Positions 46,684 to 56,002 of a stretch of DNA of 64,000 nt are shown here, one piece after another. Within the stretch, counting starts at the first letter, position 1. Each line of letters starts with the position of its first letter. The notes below the pieces were generated by a model. It was not told the origin of the DNA. It saw only the letters and a program-made list of their open reading frames with translations, and did no database searches. Source of the stretch: Desulfotruncus alcoholivorax DSM 16058 (GTDB lineage Bacteria > Bacillota > Desulfotomaculia > Desulfotomaculales > Desulfallaceae); contig NZ_AUMW01000009.1 of the NCBI RefSeq assembly GCF_000430885.1, positions 1 to 64,000 on the forward strand. Reading direction: 5' to 3'. The translations under genes and the position numbers were made by a program.

Positions 46684-48018
46684 ATGCAGAAATACTTTCA
46701 TTCGGTTATGCTCGACCAGGAAAAATGTAAAGGCTGCACCAACTGTATCAAGCACTGTCCTACCGAGGCGATCAGGGTACGCGAAGGGCGGGCCAGGATC
46801 ATTGAAGAGCGCTGTATTGATTGCGGCGAATGCATCCGCATCTGTCCCAACCGCGCCAAACTGGCCATAACCGATCCGCTGGAACGGCTGCAGGAATTTA
46901 AATACACTATTGCCCTGCCCGCCCCTTCCCTATACGCGCAGTTTGGCCCGGCAGTAATGCCCCATAACATACTGGCAGCGCTGCTTGACATCGGGTTTGA
47001 CGATTATTACGAAGTTGCCGTGGGTGCGGAAATTGTCACTAATTGCCTGTGTAATTATTTAAAGCGGGATAAACCAAGGCCTTTGATTTCTTCGGCCTGT
47101 CCTGCGGTAGTAAGGTTGATGCAGGTACGATTCCCCGGTTTGCTTGAGCATGTTGTTTTAATCGACACCCCTATGGAAATATCGGCACGAATTGCCAGGG
47201 AAAAAGCTACCCGGGTACATGGTTACAGCAGCGAGGAAATAGGCGTATTCTTCATCACTCCCTGCCCGGCCAAGGTTACAGCAATAAAACAGCCTTTCGG
47301 CAGCCGTTCCTACGTTGACGGGGCTATATCCATGTCTTCCATTTACGGAGAAATTCTCGGCCGGCTGGAATCTCCGTCCACCAATATCGCCCCAGGCGGC
47401 TCGCCGGCCATCGGTGTGGGCTGGGGCAGGGCCGGAGGCGAAAACCACGGCATCAAAGACCATTCCTTACTGGCAGTGGACGGGATTCACAATGTTATTA
47501 ATGTATTTGAGGAAATCGAGCGCGGGGGACTCAGGGACATCGATTACATCGAGGCCCAGGCCTGCACCGGAGGCTGCATAGGAGGCCCGCTGGTCCCCCA
47601 AAACCAGTTCGTTTCCCGGGTGCGCATGGAAAACCTGGTTAAAAAACTCAGCCAAAATAATTACCGCTGCCCGGAAATAGATTGCAATTATGATTTTTGC
47701 GAACTGCCGGGGCCAATATTACCCCGCCCCGCGCTTAAGCTCAGCAATGACATCGACCAGGCCATCAGCATGCTCGAGCAGGTGGAAAAAATCACATCCG
47801 AACTGCCCGGCCTGGACTGCGGCTCCTGCGGTTCGCCAAACTGCCGGGCACTGGCTGAGGACATCGTACGGGGCTACGCGGAAACTTCTTATTGTGTGTT
47901 CAAACTTAGGGAAAAACTACAACGCCTGGCCAGAGAAATAGTGGACCTATCTCACTTACAACCACCTGCAATGGGGCGGGAAACCCAAAAAAGCGACGAG
48001 GGGGACGAAAAACAATGA
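46684..48018 (+). CDS. HsfB-like [FeFe]-hydrogenase-related iron-sulfur protein
   Basis: 444 aa from ATG (46684); GTG (46672) is possible. Two [4Fe-4S] ferredoxin motifs at the start (CKGCTNCIKHCPTEA, CIDCGECIRICPN), then a hydrogenase large-subunit-like domain with variant H-cluster motifs: SSACPAVVRL, TPCPAKVTA and ACTGGCIGGP, and a C-terminal Fe4S4 domain (DCGSCGSPNCRALAEDI). The motif changes suggest a sensory or redox-regulatory member rather than a catalytic hydrogenase. Context with HATPase and DRTGG proteins supports that. Confidence 0.8.
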   Translation: MQKYFHSVMLDQEKCKGCTNCIKHCPTEAIRVREGRARIIEERCIDCGECIRICPNRAKLAITDPLERLQEFKYTIALPAPSLYAQFGPAVMPHNILAALLDIGFDDYYEVAVGAEIVTNCLCNYLKRDKPRPLISSACPAVVRLMQVRFPGLLEHVVLIDTPMEISARIAREKATRVHGYSSEEIGVFFITPCPAKVTAIKQPFGSRSYVDGAISMSSIYGEILGRLESPSTNIAPGGSPAIGVGWGRAGGENHGIKDHSLLAVDGIHNVINVFEEIERGGLRDIDYIEAQACTGGCIGGPLVPQNQFVSRVRMENLVKKLSQNNYRCPEIDCNYDFCELPGPILPRPALKLSNDIDQAISMLEQVEKITSELPGLDCGSCGSPNCRALAEDIVRGYAETSYCVFKLREKLQRLAREIVDLSHLQPPAMGRETQKSDEGDEKQ

Positions 48019-48362
48019 ATTTGTGGGACCAAATAATTCAACAACTTGAATTAACCCTGCAGGCCGGCCCCCTGACGTTCGGCCAGGTCCGGGGCGCTTT
48101 TTGCGGTGACCTGTTAAGCGACGTCCTGGCCAACGCAGCCCCCGGCGATCTGTGGATTACCATTCACCACCACCGCAACATCGTGGCAGTAGCATCCCTG
48201 GTAAACCTGTCGGGCATAATTATTTCCAATAATCGACTCCCTGATCCCGAGACTGTGGAAGCAGCCATTAAAGAAGGGATACCCCTTTTTACTACCCCGC
48301 TAAATAATTTTATGGCCAGCGGGGAATTGTTTAAAATTTTATCTGATAATTCAATAATTTAA
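48015..48362 (+). CDS. Second DRTGG-domain protein
   Basis: 115 aa, ATG overlapping the previous stop (ATGA). It resembles the DRTGG protein at the operon start: LQAGPLTFGQVRGAFCGDLLSDVLANA, DLWITIHHHRNIVAVASLVNLSGIIISNN, AIKEGIPLFTTPLNNFMASGELF. Regulatory or nucleotide-binding role inferred from context. Confidence 0.75.
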   Translation: MNLWDQIIQQLELTLQAGPLTFGQVRGAFCGDLLSDVLANAAPGDLWITIHHHRNIVAVASLVNLSGIIISNNRLPDPETVEAAIKEGIPLFTTPLNNFMASGELFKILSDNSII

Positions 48363-48467
48363 ATGTTTTAATAATATGATTTTTTGGGATTTTTTATTGC
48401 TATCGTATCCGCTGAATTTACCTGCAGCAAAAATTTAAACAAGCATACTAAAAAGGAGGTTAAAAAG

Positions 48468-48965
48468 ATGTCACATGGTTGTTCGTGTCACGCTCAGTTC
48501 GGCCGGGAACAGTTGGAGGAGATTGAAAAACTGCTGGAACCGTACAGCGGACAGCCCGGCAGTTTGATCCAGGCGCTGCACAAAGCTCAGAACGTGGCCG
48601 GGTATTTGCCCAGGGAAGCACAGGTGCTGGTGGCCGAAAAACTCAATGTTCCATTAACCAGGGTTTACGGAGTGGTTTCCTTTTACTCTTTATTTACCAC
48701 CAAACCCAAAGGCAGGCACAAAATACATGTGTGCACCGGAACGGCCTGTTATGTCCGCGGAGCCAGCCGGTTATTAAATCAGCTGGAAGATCAATTACAG
48801 ATTAAGCCCGGCGATACAACCAAAGACGGACAATTTTCCGTTGACGTGGTACGCTGCCTTGGCGCATGCGGGCTTGGCCCGGTGGTAACCGTGGACGAAG
48901 ACGTTTACGGCCGTGTAAACAACGGAAAACTTGATGATATCTTATCAAAGTACAGCAGGGAGTGA
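48468..48965 (+). CDS. hydC: NADH-linked hydrogenase subunit HydC (NuoE-like)
   Basis: 165 aa from ATG (48468) after AAAAGGAGG. NuoE-type thioredoxin-like [2Fe-2S] protein: REQLEEIEKLLEPYSG, GYLPREAQVLVAEKLNVPLTRVYGVVSFYSLF, cluster ligands in CTGTACYVRGA and VRCLGACGLGPVV. It passes electrons between HydB and HydA in the soluble trimeric hydrogenase. Its stop overlaps the GTG of the next gene. Confidence 0.92.
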   Translation: MSHGCSCHAQFGREQLEEIEKLLEPYSGQPGSLIQALHKAQNVAGYLPREAQVLVAEKLNVPLTRVYGVVSFYSLFTTKPKGRHKIHVCTGTACYVRGASRLLNQLEDQLQIKPGDTTKDGQFSVDVVRCLGACGLGPVVTVDEDVYGRVNNGKLDDILSKYSRE

Positions 48966-49543
48966 CTAAATTGGAGGAGCTTTCCCAGCATTTACTCGAC
49001 GTGGCAGTTAATTCTCTGGAAGCCGGAGCCACTGAAATCACAATTAATATCAACGAAAACATGCGAGCCAACACCTTACAAATTGAGGTGACTGATAACG
49101 GCCCGGGCATTACCAAGGCAGATATAGCCAGAGTTAAAGACCCATTTTACACAACCAAAAATAATAAGCGGGTTGGACTGGGTATACCGCTATTTATGGA
49201 GGCAGTTGAGAGATGCGGCGGCTCCTTTGATATTCAAGCTCAATCACAGCAAGGCACAGTTGTAACCGCCACCTTCCCCCATAATCACCTGGACCGGGTC
49301 CCGCTGGGAGATGTGGCGGGAACCCTGATTACCCTGCTTGCGGCAAATGATTTTGATTTTCAATATTGCCATCGTTATAATGACAAATCGTTTTATTTTA
49401 ACACCAGGGATTTTCGGGTTTTGCTCAGGGATATACCGGTAAAAACCCCGGAAATTATGGTGTGGCTAAAAAATTATTTACACAACAACATCATGGAATT
49501 AAGGAGGGGAAAAAAAGTTGAAGAGTTTAGAAGAACTGGATAA
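48962..49543 (+). CDS. GHKL-type ATP-binding protein in the hyd operon
   Basis: 193 aa from GTG (48962); TTG (48971) is an alternative. N-box LLDVAVNSLEAGA, G1 VTDNGPGITKADI, FYTTKNNKRVGLGIPLFMEAVERCGG. C-terminal part not recognised. A HATPase of this type lies between hydC and hydB in many clostridial hydrogenase operons; no histidine-phosphotransfer domain is present, so it is not a complete sensor kinase. Confidence 0.82.
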   Translation: MTKLEELSQHLLDVAVNSLEAGATEITININENMRANTLQIEVTDNGPGITKADIARVKDPFYTTKNNKRVGLGIPLFMEAVERCGGSFDIQAQSQQGTVVTATFPHNHLDRVPLGDVAGTLITLLAANDFDFQYCHRYNDKSFYFNTRDFRVLLRDIPVKTPEIMVWLKNYLHNNIMELRRGKKVEEFRRTG

Positions 49544-49877
49544 ATTACGTGACCGTCTCCAACAAGAAATGAAAATCAGGGACAAGGACTACGATGTTGC
49601 CATAACCGTAAGCATGGGCACCTGCGGGATTGCCGCCGGCGCCCGGGAAATCGTCAAAGCGTTGTTGGAGGAATTGAAACAGCAAGGCCTCAATAATGTG
49701 GCGCTTACCCAGACCAGCTGCGTCGGTCTTTGCCAGCATGAACCACTGTTAGAAGTTACCAGGGGATCGGAAAAAACCACCTATGTTAATGTTGACCAGG
49801 AAATGGCCAAAGAAATTGTTCGAAAGCACCTGGTTGAAGGCACCATAGTAAAAGATTGGACAGCGCCGAAAAAATGA
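49518..49877 (+). CDS. Thioredoxin-like [2Fe-2S] ferredoxin (HydD-type)
   Basis: 119 aa from TTG (49518) after AAGGAGGGG. Cluster ligands in SMGTCGIAAGAREI and QTSCVGLCQHEP. Small ferredoxins of this kind accompany HydB and may be extra electron carriers. Overlaps the upstream gene by 26 bases. Confidence 0.82.
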   Translation: MKSLEELDKLRDRLQQEMKIRDKDYDVAITVSMGTCGIAAGAREIVKALLEELKQQGLNNVALTQTSCVGLCQHEPLLEVTRGSEKTTYVNVDQEMAKEIVRKHLVEGTIVKDWTAPKK

Positions 49878-49909
49878 TTTGTTAACTGACTGCACAAGGA
49901 GGAAAAATA

Positions 49910-51703
49910 ATGGAAATGTACAGGTCCCACGTACTGGTTTGCGCCGGCGCAGGCTGCATTTCTTCAGACTGCAAATCGGTACAAAGCGCACTCCGGGAAC
50001 ATATTGAAAAAACCGGACTGGAAAATGAAGTCAAGGTTGTCGAAACGGGTTGTATGGGTCCCTGCGACCTGGGTCCGGTAATTATGATTTTCCCGGACGG
50101 CGTATTTTACCGCAAATTAAAACCGGAAGACGCGGTGGAAATTGTCAACGAGCACCTGATCAAGGGCAAAGTGGTAACCAGGCTGCTGCACCGGCCGGTA
50201 GGCAGCGAAGAACGGGTCGCCGACTTTGGCCAGTTGGAGTTCTTCAAGCGCCAAACCAGAATAGCGCTGCGCAACACCGGAATTATCAACCCGGAATCCG
50301 TTGAGGAATACATTGCCCGGGACGGCTACCGGGCCCTGGGAAAAGTCCTCTCTCAGATGACTCCGCAGCAGGTTATCGACACCGTAAAAGAATCCGGTTT
50401 AAGAGGCCGCGGCGGGGCGGGCTTCCCCACGGGAATGAAATGGGAGTTTACCGCCCGTGCCAACGGTGACACCAAATATGTTGTCTGTAACGCCGACGAG
50501 GGCGACCCCGGCGCCTTTATGGACCGCAGCATTTTGGAAGGCGACCCTCACTCGGTATTGGAGGCAATGGCAATTTGCGGCTACGCCATCAGAGCATCCC
50601 GCGGTTACATATATGTCCGGGCGGAATACCCCCTGGCGGTGGATAGGCTGGAAACAGCCATTAATAAAGCACGCGAATATGGCCTGTTAGGTGAAAATAT
50701 TTTTGGCACCGGCTTTAATTTTGATATTGAAACCAGGGTCGGAGCAGGAGCGTTCGTCTGCGGTGAAGAAACCGCGCTGCTGGCCTCCATCGAGGGACAG
50801 CGCGGCGAACCACGTCCCAAGCCGCCCTTCCCGGCGCAAGAAGGTCTCTGGGGTAAGCCCACCGTCATCAACAACGTTGAAACCTGGGCCAACATACCGC
50901 CCATTATCTTAAACGGGGCCGGGTGGTTTGCGTCAATCGGAACGGAAAAAAGCAAAGGCACAAAGGTTTTTGCCCTGGCTGGCAAAGTTAATAATACAGG
51001 TTTGGTTGAAGTTCCTATGGGCACTACGCTCAGGGAGATTATTTTTGATATCGGCGGAGGGATACCTGGCGGGAAGAAATTTAAGGCGGTTCAAACCGGA
51101 GGACCTTCAGGCGGCTGCATACCGGAAGAATACCTTGACACACCGGTGGATTATGATTCCTTAACTAAACTGGGCACCATCATGGGTTCCGGCGGCATGA
51201 TCATTGTAGACGAAGACACTTGCATGGTGGACCTGGCCAAGTTCTTCCTGGAATTCGTGCAGGAGGAGTCTTGCGGCAAATGCGCCCCATGCCGGATTGG
51301 CACCAAGCGTATGCTGGAAATACTACAGCGGATAACCTCCGGCGACGGCCGCCAGGGTGATATAGAACTGCTGGAGGAACTGAGCCGTGGAATAAAAAGC
51401 TCGGCCCTTTGCGGCCTGGGGCAAACCGCTCCCAATCCCGTACTGAGCACCCTTCGCTATTTCCGCCACGAATACGAGGCGCATATTAACGATAAAAAGT
51501 GTCCGGCCGGGGCCTGCCAGGCACTGCTCACCTACTACATCAACCCCGAAACCTGCCGGGGCTGCGGCCTGTGCAGCAAAGAGTGCCCGGCCGGGGCCAT
51601 CACCGGGGAAAAGAAAAAGCCGCACGTTATCGACCCGGCCAAGTGCATCAAGTGCGGTTCCTGCAAACAGAAGTGCAAGTTTGGATCTATTATCACGGTT
51701 TAA
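49910..51703 (+). CDS. hydB: NADH-linked hydrogenase subunit HydB (NuoF-like diaphorase)
   Basis: 597 aa, ATG after AAGGAGG. Domains: thioredoxin-like [2Fe-2S] (CAGAGCISSDC, CMGPCDLGP, residues 1-90); FMN and NAD binding (RGRGGAGFPTGMKWEF, CNADEGDPGAFMDRSILEGDPH, GAGAFVCGEETALLASIEG, about 170-350); the NuoF [4Fe-4S] (CGKCAPCRIGTKRM); and a C-terminal 2[4Fe-4S] ferredoxin (CRGCGLCSKECPAGA, CIKCGSCKQKCKF). It exchanges electrons with NAD(H) and, by analogy with bifurcating HydABC enzymes, with ferredoxin. Confidence 0.94.
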   Translation: MEMYRSHVLVCAGAGCISSDCKSVQSALREHIEKTGLENEVKVVETGCMGPCDLGPVIMIFPDGVFYRKLKPEDAVEIVNEHLIKGKVVTRLLHRPVGSEERVADFGQLEFFKRQTRIALRNTGIINPESVEEYIARDGYRALGKVLSQMTPQQVIDTVKESGLRGRGGAGFPTGMKWEFTARANGDTKYVVCNADEGDPGAFMDRSILEGDPHSVLEAMAICGYAIRASRGYIYVRAEYPLAVDRLETAINKAREYGLLGENIFGTGFNFDIETRVGAGAFVCGEETALLASIEGQRGEPRPKPPFPAQEGLWGKPTVINNVETWANIPPIILNGAGWFASIGTEKSKGTKVFALAGKVNNTGLVEVPMGTTLREIIFDIGGGIPGGKKFKAVQTGGPSGGCIPEEYLDTPVDYDSLTKLGTIMGSGGMIIVDEDTCMVDLAKFFLEFVQEESCGKCAPCRIGTKRMLEILQRITSGDGRQGDIELLEELSRGIKSSALCGLGQTAPNPVLSTLRYFRHEYEAHINDKKCPAGACQALLTYYINPETCRGCGLCSKECPAGAITGEKKKPHVIDPAKCIKCGSCKQKCKFGSIITV

Positions 51704-51785
51704 AGGAAAGGGGACACACGCCTTCGAGGAAGGTCCCCAATTATATATTTGAAATACTGCCTCAGGCATAAATGGAGGAATAGTT

Positions 51786-53507
51786 ATGTCACAGGTTAGC
51801 TTAACCATAGACGGCATCGAAGTCCAGGCCGCCCCCGGCACTTCCGTGCTGGAGGCCGCAAAAAAAGCGGGCATTAAAATACCCACTCTTTGTTACCTGG
51901 AAGAAATAAATGAAATCGGCGCCTGCCGGATTTGCCTGGTTGAAGTTCAAGGTGCCAGAACCTTGCAGGCATCCTGCGTCACCCCGGTGGCTCCGGGCAT
52001 GGTGGTGCGGACCAATACCCCGGCCGTCCGGCACGCCCGCAAACTAAACCTGGAGCTGATTATGTCCAACCACCCGCAGGAATGTTTAACCTGCCCCCGC
52101 AGCACCAATTGCGAACTGCAGCAGCTGGCTTCGGAATTGGGCATTACCGAGATCAGATTTTCCGGCGCCAATCCTTCCTATGAGCCGGATCTGTCCAGCG
52201 CTTCCCTGGTGCGCGACCCCCGCAAGTGCATCCTGTGCCGCCGCTGCGTCAGCGTTTGCGAAAAAGTGCAGCAGGTAAGCGCTATTGCCCCACAGGAACG
52301 CGGCTTTAATACCATCGTCGCCCCGGCGTTTCTCGAGCCACTGGGCGATACCGCCTGCGTAAACTGCGGCCAGTGCGCCCTGGTCTGCCCCACCGCCGCC
52401 ATCCATGAAAAGGATCAGACCGCCGAGGTGTGGGCTGCCCTGTCCGATCCCCGCAAGCACGTTGTGGTCCAAACCGCTCCGGCTGTCAGAGTCAGCATCG
52501 GGGAAATGTTCGGCCTTGAGCCGGGCAGCGTGGTCACCGGGCAGATGGTTGCGGCCCTAAGAAAACTGGGCTTTGATAAAGTCTTTGATACAGATTTTAC
52601 GGCTGATTTAACCATCATGGAAGAAGGCAGCGAGCTGCTGCAGCGGATTCAGAACGGCGGCCGGCTTCCGCTGATCACCTCCTGCAGTCCCGGCTGGATT
52701 AAATTTATTGAGCATTTTTATCCCAGACTGCTGCCGCACCTGTCCACCTGCAAGTCGCCCCAGCAAATGTTTGGCGCCCTGGCCAAAACCTATTACGCTG
52801 AAAAATCGGGCATCGACCCGGCAGATATCTTTGTCGTGTCAATCATGCCCTGCACCGCTAAAAAATTCGAGGCCGGGCGGCAGGGAATGAACGGCAGCGG
52901 TTACCAGGATGTCGATGTTGTACTTACTACCCGGGAATTGGGCAGAATGCTAAAAGAGGCGGGAATAGACTTTAATTCGTTAACAGAGGAAGAATACGAC
53001 CACCCACTGGGCATCTCCACCGGGGCCGGGGTCATCTTCGGCTCAACCGGCGGCGTGATGGAAGCCGCCCTCAGGACAGCTTATGAGCTGGTTACCGGCC
53101 GGACCCTGCCTACACTGGATTTTAAAGAAGTGCGCGGGTTGGCAGGTATCAAAGAAGCGTCAGTTGATTTAAACGGAACTGTTTTAAACGTTGCGGTAGC
53201 CAACGGGCTGGCCAACGCCAGGGAAATGATGGATAGAGTTAAAAACGGTAAACGGTACCATTTCATTGAAATCATGTGCTGCCCGGGCGGCTGTATCGGC
53301 GGGGGCGGACAGCCCATACCCACTAACAAAGAAATCCGTACTAAAAGAGCAGCCGGCATTTACAGCGCAGATGAAAGCATGCCACTGCGCAAGTCGCACG
53401 AAAACCCAGCAGTCCAAGCATTGTACAAGGAATTTTTGGGTGAGCCGCTGGGTCATAAATCCCACGAGCTGCTGCACACCCGCTATACAGCCCGGGGGAA
53501 ATACTAA
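51786..53507 (+). CDS. hydA: [FeFe] hydrogenase catalytic subunit HydA
   Basis: 573 aa, the length of clostridial M3-type enzymes. N-terminal [2Fe-2S] (GACRICLVEVQGARTLQASC), His-Cys3 [4Fe-4S] (HPQECLTCPRSTNC), 2[4Fe-4S] (CILCRRCVSVC, CVNCGQCALVCPTAA), then the H-cluster domain: TSCSPGWIKF, MPCTAKKFE and CCPGGCIGGGGQP. With HydB and HydC it should form a soluble NAD-dependent, probably electron-bifurcating hydrogenase that disposes of or uses H2. Start ATG follows AATGGAGG. Confidence 0.96.
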   Translation: MSQVSLTIDGIEVQAAPGTSVLEAAKKAGIKIPTLCYLEEINEIGACRICLVEVQGARTLQASCVTPVAPGMVVRTNTPAVRHARKLNLELIMSNHPQECLTCPRSTNCELQQLASELGITEIRFSGANPSYEPDLSSASLVRDPRKCILCRRCVSVCEKVQQVSAIAPQERGFNTIVAPAFLEPLGDTACVNCGQCALVCPTAAIHEKDQTAEVWAALSDPRKHVVVQTAPAVRVSIGEMFGLEPGSVVTGQMVAALRKLGFDKVFDTDFTADLTIMEEGSELLQRIQNGGRLPLITSCSPGWIKFIEHFYPRLLPHLSTCKSPQQMFGALAKTYYAEKSGIDPADIFVVSIMPCTAKKFEAGRQGMNGSGYQDVDVVLTTRELGRMLKEAGIDFNSLTEEEYDHPLGISTGAGVIFGSTGGVMEAALRTAYELVTGRTLPTLDFKEVRGLAGIKEASVDLNGTVLNVAVANGLANAREMMDRVKNGKRYHFIEIMCCPGGCIGGGGQPIPTNKEIRTKRAAGIYSADESMPLRKSHENPAVQALYKEFLGEPLGHKSHELLHTRYTARGKY

Positions 53508-53568
53508 TTGCCGATATAGACTCCCATGTCGCTAAACGTGGTACCAGCAGAGGATGAAAATATAGTTA

Positions 53569-53610
53569 ATCTGTCATTGCGAGGAGCGAAACGCTCGCAA
53601 TGACAGATTA
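53569..53610. repeat. Perfect palindromic repeat (REP/MITE-like)
   Basis: AATCTGTCATTGCGAG (53569-53584) and its exact complement CTCGCAATGACAGATT (53595-53610), 16-bp arms around a 10-base loop. A degenerate relative lies at about 1744-1765. It could double as a terminator for hydA transcription. Confidence 0.8.
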
Positions 53611-53661
53611 TAAGGCCCCCGGCTTACATCACAAGCGTGATTTAACCGGAGGCCTTATAAC
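53609..53661. terminator. Extended hairpin between convergent hydA and lysR genes
   Basis: TTATAAGGCC (53609-53618) pairs with GGCCTTATAA (53652-53661), with CCGG/CCGG and ATCAC/GTGAT inside. It overlaps the lysR stop codon and probably terminates both convergent genes. Confidence 0.6.
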
Positions 53662-54590
53662 TATTTATGGTTATAGGGCATGTCACTGATTAGTCTTTGC
53701 ACAATTTCTTCGTCCGAAATAAACACTCTAAAGGCCCTGGCGGCGAGGCTTTCTTTATCCGGGCGATTCCAGGCCAGGTAAAACTCATAGCTTAAATTTA
53801 ACCCGTGTACCCGCACTTCTCCCAGATCACCTTTCTTCAACAACTCCCCTGCCGCCCAGCGGGACACAACCCCGATCCCAAGTCCCAGCCTAACCGCATT
53901 AATGACCGCCTGTGCGCTGCCCAATTCCAGTACGCTGGTAAACTGGTCCAGCGTTATATTGTGTTTTAAAAACTGTTGTTCCAGGGCTTGCCTGCTGCCT
54001 GACCCCACTTCACGTACAACTATTGATTCATTGGTCAGTGCAGCAAGCGGCACCTCCTCTCCGCATAACGGGTGCCACGGAGGCGTTATCACCAGCAGCC
54101 GGTCGGTCAGCCAGGGCCGGCACTCCACCCCGTCGGCTTTAACCGGATACCCGGCAATGCCGATTTCAACATCCCTGTCCTTAATCCACTGGGCGACTTG
54201 AGCACTGCCCCCTATTTGCAGGCTAACTGTTACAGCAGGGTGCTGCTCTCTGAAGCCCCCGATAATTACGGGCAGCAGGCATTCTCCCGCTACGGGGGCA
54301 GCGCCCAGTTGCAAGTGACCCGCCTTGACTTCCCTTAAATCATCAATACCGGCCCTGATCTTGTTATACTGGCGGATCATCTGCATGGCCACCGGGAAAA
54401 GCAGCCTGCCCGCTTCAGTTAACACCACCTTTTTCTCGGCCCGCTCAAAAAGAGAGATATTTAATTCTTCTTCCAATGATTTAATCTGGAAGCTGATGGC
54501 CGGCTGGCTCATATCCAGCTGCGCCGCCGCCTTGGTAAAATTCTTAAGCTGGGCAATCAGCAGAAAAGCCTCCAATTGTTTTATATTCAA
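53661..54590 (-). CDS. LysR-family transcription regulator
   Basis: 309 aa. N-terminal winged HTH (MNIKQLEAFLLIAQLKNFTKAAAQLDMSQPAISFQIKSLEEELNISLFERAEKKVVLTEAG-type pattern over residues 1-62), then a periplasmic-binding-like effector domain (LGAAPVAGECLLPVIIGGFREQHPAVTVSL, VREVGSGSRQALEQQFL, NAVRLGLGIGVVSRWAA). It lies between the two hydrogenase operons and could regulate either, but target and inducer are unknown. Confidence 0.92.
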   Translation of the reverse strand: MNIKQLEAFLLIAQLKNFTKAAAQLDMSQPAISFQIKSLEEELNISLFERAEKKVVLTEAGRLLFPVAMQMIRQYNKIRAGIDDLREVKAGHLQLGAAPVAGECLLPVIIGGFREQHPAVTVSLQIGGSAQVAQWIKDRDVEIGIAGYPVKADGVECRPWLTDRLLVITPPWHPLCGEEVPLAALTNESIVVREVGSGSRQALEQQFLKHNITLDQFTSVLELGSAQAVINAVRLGLGIGVVSRWAAGELLKKGDLGEVRVHGLNLSYEFYLAWNRPDKESLAARAFRVFISDEEIVQRLISDMPYNHK

Positions 54591-54649
54591 TTATGACCAC
54601 CACTGTTTCGTTGATTTAGCTGGTATACTAGCCTATAATACCATAAAAA

Positions 54650-54694
54650 TTTAAAAAAAACAGGCGAATGGAAAGGGGATTGTATCCATTCGCC
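54650..54694 (-). terminator. Terminator of the tat-hydrogenase operon
   Basis: GGCGAATGGA (54663-54672) pairs perfectly with TCCATTCGCC (54685-54694). On the minus strand it is followed by a run of Ts (A-run on plus, 54652-54660). It lies about 95 bases after the NrfD-like stop codon. Confidence 0.85.
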
Positions 54695-54790
54695 AGTATA
54701 CGGGATATCTGTCCCAGCCGGGTTATTGCGCAGCTACCGCCGGCCGGGCTATATTTAAAGAGGTCAAGAGACCTGCCAAGGCAAATAATA

Positions 54791-55981
54791 TTATGCGGAA
54801 TATTTAACGGCTTGATTTGTGGCTTTCTTTTCTTTAACCAGCGGCTTTGCGCCGGTTTGATGTCCCTGCAGGATATTAAAGTTTTCTACAATAAACAGGT
54901 ACCCCAGTACACCGGTGGCCACCAGGCCGATACTCACAGCCCATTCAATAAAGGACGGGAAATAAAAGCCGCCCGAGGACTTGGCCATACCGGTGAAAAC
55001 CACGTTCATCCGGTTGATGATGACGCCGGCCACCACTAATACGCTGAAGGTTGCCAAACCGGCTGTTGTTTTGCGCAGACCGGGCGTGAAACAAATAATC
55101 AACGGTATGATAATACCTGCCACCATTTCCAGCAGGAACATATTGCTTTCGAGATTCCCGCCAAACACCAGTCCTGTTGCACCGCGGTAGTATAGATCAA
55201 CAATCTTCAACACCAGGTAAACCAGCATCAGGTAACCGGAGACTTTGATCAGGGACTGCAGCACCCCCAAATCCACCTTATGCCCGTGGGCCCGTGAACC
55301 CAACAGCGTTTCCACTGTAACCATGGCAGGGCCGACAAAAAAGGAAGACATCAGGAAAAACACCGGCAGCAGCATCGACCACCAGAGCGGGTACAGTTTG
55401 CCCACCTCGATCACATAAAGGGAACCCAGCGAGGACTGGTGCAGCGTGGGCAGTACAATCCCTATGATAAACAACACCGGCATGATTTTTTTGAAAAAGC
55501 CGTGCCAGGGCTTTTGCACTTTTTCAGTGGCAATTTCACCGAATTCCAGTAATTGAATCATTGTATAAAGAGAAACGCACCAGAAAACTTCAAACAACAC
55601 GCTGGTATATCCCCATGATACAAAAGGGCGCCAGAAGTTGAACCAGCGGCCTATATCCATGAAAAGACCGGCCATAACCAAAAGGTAACCAATTAATGAG
55701 GTAAGCATGGCGCTTCTGGCAATTGGGGTGAACTTCTTTACCCTCAATACATGCACCAGCAAACAGGTGCTATAACCGCCACCGGCCAGAGCCACACCGG
55801 TCAACACGTCAAACCCGATCCAAAGGCCCCACGGCCAATGGTCGTTAAGGTTGGTGGCGCTGCCCAGGCCAAATACCAGCCTGTACAACATCAGCACCGC
55901 GCCAAGCAGGCCAAGCGCAGCCAGCACATACCTGGTTGGCGTCATTTTAAAAGTCCATTTATTGGCATTGACAGCGGACAT
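54791..55981 (-). CDS. NrfD/HybB-like membrane subunit (quinone- or electron-transfer anchor)
   Basis: 396 aa with about ten membrane segments. Features of HybB/NrfD: PWGLWIGFDVLTGVALAGGGYSTCLLVHVL, FNFWRPFVSWGYTSVLFEVFWCV, PTLHQSSLGSLYVI, LYPLWWSMLLPVFFLMSSFFVGPAMVTVE. In HybOABC and Nrf complexes it links periplasmic iron-sulfur proteins to the quinone pool. Together with the next two genes it forms a membrane H2 module; the hydrogenase is [FeFe], not [NiFe]. Confidence 0.88.
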   Translation of the reverse strand: MSAVNANKWTFKMTPTRYVLAALGLLGAVLMLYRLVFGLGSATNLNDHWPWGLWIGFDVLTGVALAGGGYSTCLLVHVLRVKKFTPIARSAMLTSLIGYLLVMAGLFMDIGRWFNFWRPFVSWGYTSVLFEVFWCVSLYTMIQLLEFGEIATEKVQKPWHGFFKKIMPVLFIIGIVLPTLHQSSLGSLYVIEVGKLYPLWWSMLLPVFFLMSSFFVGPAMVTVETLLGSRAHGHKVDLGVLQSLIKVSGYLMLVYLVLKIVDLYYRGATGLVFGGNLESNMFLLEMVAGIIIPLIICFTPGLRKTTAGLATFSVLVVAGVIINRMNVVFTGMAKSSGGFYFPSFIEWAVSIGLVATGVLGYLFIVENFNILQGHQTGAKPLVKEKKATNQAVKYSA

Positions 55982-56002
55982 CGGTTAAACCTCCCCAGCA
56001 GT

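Noticed and set aside
53569-53661. CRISPR array or attachment site between hydA and lysR
   Set aside because: There are only two different hairpins, no regularly spaced repeats with spacers and no cas genes. A REP/MITE-like palindrome plus terminator explains it.
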